In this document: piece after piece, positions 59,901 through 64,000 of the stretch
Layout of the letters: every line of letters starts with the position of its first letter
How positions within the stretch are numbered: the stretch's first letter is position 1
From: Watersipora subatra
Lineage: Eukaryota; Bryozoa; Gymnolaemata; Cheilostomatida; Watersiporidae
DNA: 64,000 bases
Reading direction: 5' to 3'
Assembly (NCBI RefSeq): GCF_963576615.1
Contig: NC_088714.1
Location: forward strand, 66,171,667-66,235,666
Position numbers and translations under genes: made by a program
Notes under the pieces: model-generated
Told to the model about the DNA's origin: nothing
The model's database searches: none
What the model saw: the letters and a program-made list of their open reading frames with translations, nothing else

Positions 59901-60797
59901 CAAGCCATTTGTGCTTTTGATTTATATTATAGTTTGTATATGTACATGTATCTACTAATAAATAAGTAAATACATGGACTTGTGGCAGTGCTCTGATAAC
60001 TTGAACGCTCTGATAATTCGAACACTTTTGCTCGGTCCCGCGAAGTTCGAGTTATCCATGTTTGACTGTATATCTTTTAATAACGTATATAATCAGTACA
60101 CAAATCGCCAAATTTTAAGTTCGAGATAAATTATAGTCGATATCATAGGGTGAAATAAATTAACTCTAATTAAAAAAAAATATGGAGAAGCATCGCGTCG
60201 CATAAGCTTGGGTCCCAAAATATTTCTTAACAAAGGCATCGCAACACGTGGGCGCAGGGCTAAAATAATTACCGGTAGCATGTGCATGGGGTATATGAAA
60301 ACATCTTTGATCAATATGCTGCTCTGGCTCAGTGGTAAAATGCCTGGATAAGGAACTAGTCGATGCATTTGTCGTGAGTTAAAATCCATCAAGCCGCGGA
60401 ATTTTAATATCAAGATTTTAAAAGCTATAGCTGGACATACCGAAAACAGACTTTGAGAAATATATACAGTATATATAATAGATGTATGCTATATTGTCTA
60501 ATTATACTGTATTAAATACTTATAATGTATATTTATACTACAGCACATTATATATTTATATGTATACTTTGGTGTGTTCAACCACATAATAGTCATGTCA
60601 GAGTGATGCAGTACTGTAGAACAATTACATCTGTTCCACTATCTTGCACAGCTGGGCAGTCACGCTGACAAGTCCATGACAGTCTATGATAAGGATTTTC
60701 CTCCCTTCAAGTCTGTCACGAAACCCGAGCGAACAAAGCCGGCAGACACTAAAATGTTGAACAGTACTGAAGCTAAGTACTTCAACACAACTAACAG
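50936..60797 (+). CDS. Uncharacterised eight-exon gene, axonemal-like protein (continues right)
   Basis: The exons are 50922/50936-51121, 51430-51480, 54827-54931, 55124-55234, 55351-55612, 56294-56366, 56822-56969 and 60652-60797. All have good acceptors and GT donors, and every junction is in phase, giving about 330 residues. I start at the ATG at 50936, but an acceptor at 50921 leaves the frame open upstream, so an earlier start exon is possible. Visible features: a charged Gln/Arg/Glu helix (YAQRQREELYGEQRKREGEK), short Tyr/Ser motifs such as QYDESYKQ, EYSDIFTPK and AKYFNTTNR, and many Lys/Pro/Thr turns. I do not recognise the family. Repeated S/Y-Y motifs in short exons are typical of axonemal microtubule-associated proteins, which is only a suggestion. 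The last exon ends in phase 2, so at least one more exon should follow the 60.9-kb minisatellite. Confidence 0.75.
51165..51415. repeat. 17-bp minisatellite in intron 1 (cctttacagtgtatata)
   Basis: About 14 copies lie between exons 1 and 2 of the eight-exon gene. Three plus-strand frames of Tyr/Thr/Leu repeats result from the 17-bp period. Confidence 0.93.
51857..52010. repeat. 15-bp minisatellite (cattttatctgtcag)
   Basis: About ten copies, some with tatccatcag, in intron 2 of the eight-exon gene, directly left of a related 16-bp array. Confidence 0.94.
52020..53275. repeat. 16-bp minisatellite with higher-order structure
   Basis: About 78 copies of a ctctgtatctgtaaaa-like unit with variants (ccgtg, tttg, atgtag, aaagcttt). 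The rare variant ctttgaatc occurs at 52378, 52762 and 53050, spaced 384 and 288 bp (24 and 18 units). A block of about 288 bp (52573-52860) is repeated almost exactly at 52861-53148. A 415-codon minus-strand frame spans the array but is repeat-derived. Confidence 0.95.
53330..54500. repeat. 29-bp minisatellite with dimer subfamilies
   Basis: About 38 copies of a ggttatgggtagggtgtactgatcctaga-type unit. The left part has gataagg/ggtaagg variants. The middle part (about 53840-54020) alternates two variants (gagta...ctgatcctaag and gggta...ctaatcctaga), forming a 58-bp dimer. Copies decay after about 54400. Confidence 0.94.
55636..55805. repeat. 52-bp tandem repeat (3 copies)
   Basis: The word gatcatgcac recurs at 55654, 55706 and 55758. 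The unit contains ctatagcttgtgctcccata. It lies in intron 5 of the eight-exon gene. Confidence 0.94.
57119..57262 (+). repeat. Short interspersed repeat (actagctg family), copy 3
   Basis: It begins ACTAGATGTATGCCCGGCGT, then TTGCATGGGTAATAAAAAAG, TCTTTGCACAGAAAA, and CTAACTTTTAAACTTCACAT. The order is the same as in copy 1 at 33196-33315 read on the opposite strand. Confidence 0.7.
57735..57882 (+). repeat. tRNA-derived SINE-like element
   Basis: An A-box-like GGCCTTGTGGTTATGCATG (about 57738) and a B-box-like GAGTTCAAATCT (about 57788) are spaced as in a tRNA head. A unique body and an attatatatatat 3' tail follow. This is the usual layout of a tRNA-derived SINE, and the tail abuts an actagctg-family copy. 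Confidence 0.55.
57883..58030 (+). repeat. Short interspersed repeat (actagctg family), copy 4
   Basis: ACTAGCTGTAATAAAAAGTC, TTTGGACAGAAAATGGATTT and CATTGTAACTTTCAAACTAC are in the same order as in the other copies, but the CCCGGCGTTGC part is deleted. Further degraded repeats of its right half follow up to about 58200. Confidence 0.65.
58585..58762. repeat. 58-bp tandem repeat (about 3 copies)
   Basis: The word ttgaatctaa recurs at 58631, 58689 and (as ctgaatctaa) 58747. The unit includes cgtggagagtttttacct. Confidence 0.92.
58926..60068 (+). mobile_element. 1.1-kb TA-flanked DNA element, copy 2
   Basis: CAGTCAAACATGGATAACTC...GAGTTATCCATGTTTGACTG, flanked by TA (58924-58925, 60069-60070). 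It is collinear with 13312-14433, same orientation, and lies in the last intron of the eight-exon gene. The terminal repeats are better matched here than in copy 1. Confidence 0.88.
59248..59375. mobile_element. 128-bp nested hAT-type MITE
   Basis: A long, nearly perfect foldback with GCTAGCCGGGTCACGC at one end and its complement at the other, and an inner ggcgaaaatcctt/aaggattttcgcc palindrome. It is bounded by the 8-bp duplication ATGAATAG (59240-59247, 59376-59383), identical to that at 13626/13748. Confidence 0.88.
60315..60405 (+). repeat. tRNA-like SINE head
   Basis: GCTCTGGCTCAGTGGTAAAA (A-box) and GAGTTAAAATCCATC (B-box-like) are spaced as in a tRNA, but there is no cloverleaf with a clear anticodon arm or acceptor stem. 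A SINE or tRNA-derived repeat is more likely than a functional tRNA gene. Confidence 0.5.
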
Positions 60798-60891
60798 GTA
60801 TGATTAAGGATTGCCTGAACACACCAACAGGATGCATTGCCGATGGGTAGTGTAGATATTCGCTGTGGTTACACCGGGAGCTTTTACATGC

Positions 60892-63055
60892 CCTACATGG
60901 AAAGGATGTGGGCAGAGAGACACATAAAGGGTGTGTGGCAGAGATACTCATAAGGGATGTAAGAATGCCATACACCCATCAGGGGCATGTGACAGAGATA
61001 CACATGAGTTTGGGACAGAGATACACATAAGGGATGTATGGCAGAGAGACACGTAAGGGGTGTGTGACAGAGATACTCGTAAGGGTGTATGGCAGAGAGA
61101 CACGTAAGGGGTGTGTGACAGAGATACTCGTAAGGGTGTATGGCAGAGATACACGTAAGGGGTGTGTGACAGAGATACTCGTAAGGGTGTATGGCAGAGA
61201 GACACGTAAGGGGTGTGTGACAGAGATACTCGTAAGGGGTGTGTGACAGAGATACTCGTAAGGGTGTATGGCAGAGATACTCGTAAGGGTGTATGGCAGA
61301 GATACACGTAAGGGGTGTGTGACAGAGATACTCGTAAGGGTGTATGGCAGAGATACACGTAAGGGGTGTGTGACAGAGATACTCGTAAGGGTGTATGGCA
61401 GAGAGACACGTAAGGGGTGTGTGACAGAGATACTCGTAAGGGTGTATGGCAGAGATACACGTAAGGGGTGTGTGACAGAGATACTCGTAAGGGTGTATGG
61501 CAGAGATACTCGTAAGGGTGTATGGCAGAGAGACACGTAAGGGGTGTGTGACAGAGATACTCGTAAGGGGTGTGTGACAGAGATACTCGTAAGGGTGTAT
61601 GGCAGAGATACTCGTAAGGGTGTATGGCAGAGATACACGTAAGGGGTGTGTGACAGAGATACTCGTAAGGGTGTATGGCAGAGAGACACGTAAGGGGTGT
61701 GTGACAGAGATACTCGTAAGGGTGTATGGCAGAGATACACGTAAGGGTGTATGGCAGAGATACACATAAGGGATGTATGGCAGAGATACTCGTAAGGGTG
61801 TATGGCAGAGATACTCGTAAGGGTGTATGGCAGAGATACACGTAAGGGGTGTGTGACAGAGATACTCGTAAGGGTGTATGGCAGAGATACACGTAAGGGT
61901 GTATGGCAGAGATACACATAAGGGATGTATGGCAGAGATACTCGTAAGGGTGTATGGCAGAGATACTCGTAAGGGTGTATGGCAGAGATACACGTAAGGG
62001 GTGTGTGACAGAGATACTCGTAAGGGTGTATGGCAGAGAGACACGTAAGGGGTGTGTGACAGAGATACTCGTAAGGGTGTATGGCAGAGATACACGTAAG
62101 GGGTGTGTGACAGAGATACTCGTAAGGGTGTATGGCAGAGATACACGTAAGGGTGTATGGCAGAGATACACATAAGGGATGTATGGCAGAGATACTCGTA
62201 AGGGGTGTGTGACAGAGATACTCGTAAGGGGTGTGTGACAGAGATACTCGTAAGGGTGTATGGCAGAGATACACATAAGAGATGTATGGCAGAGATACTC
62301 GTAAGGGGTGTGTGACAGAGATACTCGTAAGGGTGTATGGCAGAGATACACGTAAGGGTGTATGGCAGAGATACACATAAGGGGTGTATGGCAGAGATAC
62401 TCGTAAGGGTGTATGGCAGAGATACACATAAGGGTGTATGGCAGAGAGACACGTAAGGGGTGTATGGCAGAGATACTCGTAAGGGTGTATGGCAGAGATA
62501 CACATAAGGGTGTATGGCAGAGAGACACGTAAGGGGTGTATGACAGAGATACTCGTAAGGGTGTATGACAGAGATACTCGTAAGGGTGTATGACAGAGAT
62601 ACACGTAAGGGGTGTATGGCAGAGATACACATAAGGGGTGTATGGCAGAGATACTCGTAAGGGTGTATGGCAGAGATACACATAAGGGTGTATGGCAGAG
62701 AGACACGTAAGGGGTGTATGGCAGAGATACTCGTAAGGGTGTATGGCAGAGATACACATAAGGGTGTATGGCAGAGAGACACGTAAGGGGTGTATGACAG
62801 AGATACTCGTAAGGGGTGTATGACAGAGATACTCGTAAGGGTGTATGGCAGAGATACACATAAGGGTGTATGACAGAGATACTCGTAAGGGTGTATGACA
62901 GAGATACTCGTAAGGGTGTATGGCAGAGATACACATAAGGGATGTATGGCAGAGATACACATAAGGGATGTATGGCAGAGAGACACGTAAGGGGTGTGTG
63001 ACAGAGATACTCGTAAGGGTGTATGACAGAGATACTCGTAAGGGGTGTATGGCAA
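60892..63055. repeat. 25/26-bp minisatellite (about 84 copies)
   Basis: Units such as gtgtatggcagagatactcg+taagg (25 bp) alternate with a 26-bp variant (gtgtgtgacagagatactcg+taaggg). A 25+26 pair is 51 bp, or 17 codons, which keeps frames open. All three minus-strand frames are open for 670-731 codons and several plus-strand frames for 70-90. It lies 3' of exon 8 of the unknown gene, probably in its next intron. Confidence 0.96.
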
Positions 63056-63779
63056 AAAATATGAGTAGTGCTCGGATTCCAACTGCATGCCTTCATTATT
63101 GTAGAAGAATTACAAGTTTTTTGTTTTGGTTGGGTTAGACGAGAGAGCACAACAACTAAGTCAGGTATTGTCTGTCAACAAATAGTAAGCACATGGGTAT
63201 CAATACATCATTGAAAGCCGGAAAGAAGGAAGTGTTTGGGTAAACCTCTAATCAAGTTGGTAAACAGTTTACTAATGACATTCATTTGAAAAACTATTCT
63301 AATATATTGATGTTTGTAGGCTATGATAATCAATCACTTTCTATAACAAACACGTTGAGTGTATGCTAAAAATGTTTAAATTGGATTCATTCACCACTCA
63401 TTGACAGAGTAATTGCCGCACTGGTCGTGTATCACTGAAATCGGCATGTAGAGGCAATTCCAAGCTATGAATCGATGGTAACCTATTCAACAGCAGATCT
63501 CTGTCTAATAGTTGATCATGTGTACCTCTCTAGGGCCTGTGTGGGGAAAATAAGCTCGGTGTAAATAGTCCGATTTGAATAAATGTGAGCGTCTTGCTAA
63601 CAATGTTGAGAGAACCATCAGCATGTCATTATTGAGAGCGGAATTTTAGGATTGACTACTATGGAACAGAGGGTTCTGCTATTTGCTCTGACAACAAGGC
63701 TATCCGTCAATCAAACATGGAGAAGCAGAGTAGTAAAAATATCAACTTTGTAAATACAGATGATACAAACATGCAATCA
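63056..63779. other. AT-rich DNA; no gene recognised
   Basis: No supported exon follows the minisatellite, although the eight-exon gene needs at least one more. Confidence 0.3.
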
Positions 63780-64000
63780 GGTTGGTACAACTCTTCATAA
63801 GAGAGTGTCTAGGTAAGTATGTAGTCAGGTTGGCACAACTCCTCATAAAAGAGTGCTTAGGTAAGTATGTAGTCAGGTTAGTACAACTCCTCATAAGAAA
63901 GTACCTAGGTAAGTATGTAGTCAGGTTAGTACAACTCCTCATAAGAGAGTGTCTAGGTAAGTATGTAGTCAGGTTGGTACAACTCATAATAAGAGAGTGA
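63780..64000. repeat. 48-bp minisatellite running off the right edge
   Basis: The word gtt(g/a)g(t/c)acaa recurs at 63781, 63829, 63877, 63925 and 63973, a strict 48-bp period. As 48 is divisible by 3, both strands show repeated 16-residue frames. Confidence 0.95.

Noticed and set aside
60315..60405. Functional tRNA gene
   Set aside because: A- and B-box-like words are present, but I cannot fold a complete cloverleaf. Listed as a SINE-like head instead.
60893..63150. Three overlapping minus-strand ORFs of 670-731 codons
   Set aside because: They consist entirely of translated 25/26-bp minisatellite units, overlap in all three frames and have no non-repeat domain. Not reported as genes.

Overview
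This is a eukaryotic, almost certainly metazoan, window. Protein-coding sequence is split into short exons with GT/AG borders and separated by large introns. The rest is AT-rich DNA dense in transposable elements and tandem repeats. The gene types (a GTPBP2-like GTPase, an RRM/RGG protein, an axonemal-looking protein), the Gypsy-class retrotransposons and the many small TA- and 8-bp-target DNA elements suggest a marine invertebrate, perhaps a lophotrochozoan such as a mollusc. That placement is inference. Nothing here looks bacterial: no operons, CRISPR array, rRNA or clear functional tRNA.

Three host genes can be supported. (1) The 5' part of a GTPBP2-like translational GTPase lies on the minus strand (3297 down to 363, six exons including a 27-nt microexon) and continues off the left edge. 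Its last visible exon runs into a 79-bp tandem repeat that multiplies the splice donor. (2) A complete-looking four-exon gene for a single-RRM, RGG/RDPY-rich RNA-binding protein lies on the minus strand (45062 to 43755). (3) An eight-exon gene of unknown family lies on the plus strand (50936 to 60797 and probably beyond); its composition suggests an axonemal protein. Its introns carry several kilobases of minisatellites.

Mobile elements fill most of the rest. At 7.0-9.7 kb a P-superfamily-like element with about 460-bp terminal inverted repeats and an 8-bp target duplication contains a nested pogo/Tigger-like element. A second copy of that nested element lies at 37.4-38.6 kb in the opposite orientation. 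Two copies of another TA-flanked element (13.3-14.4 and 58.9-60.1 kb) both carry a hAT-type MITE at the same internal position. A 166-bp hAT-type MITE, a possible piggyBac-type MITE and a TA-flanked element inside another TA-flanked element (38.6-39.9 kb) add to this. At 17-33 kb there is a decayed Gypsy element with a tRNA-Ser-type primer site, followed by a second Gypsy element with intact 296-bp LTRs. A third, inverted Gypsy element has inserted into the reverse transcriptase gene of the second, leaving a perfect 5-bp target duplication. A TE-like Cys-rich pseudogene with three in-frame stops lies just upstream at 16.5-17.4 kb.

The right 14 kb is dominated by minisatellites with units of 15, 16, 17, 25/26, 29, 48, 52 and 58 bp. 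One has an 18-unit higher-order repeat. Another holds all three minus-strand frames open for about 2 kb without any sign of being a gene. I found no candidate for a new defence or regulatory system. The most interesting observations are the donor-site minisatellite in the GTPBP2-like gene, the unidentified eight-exon gene, and the nested, datable transposon insertions.
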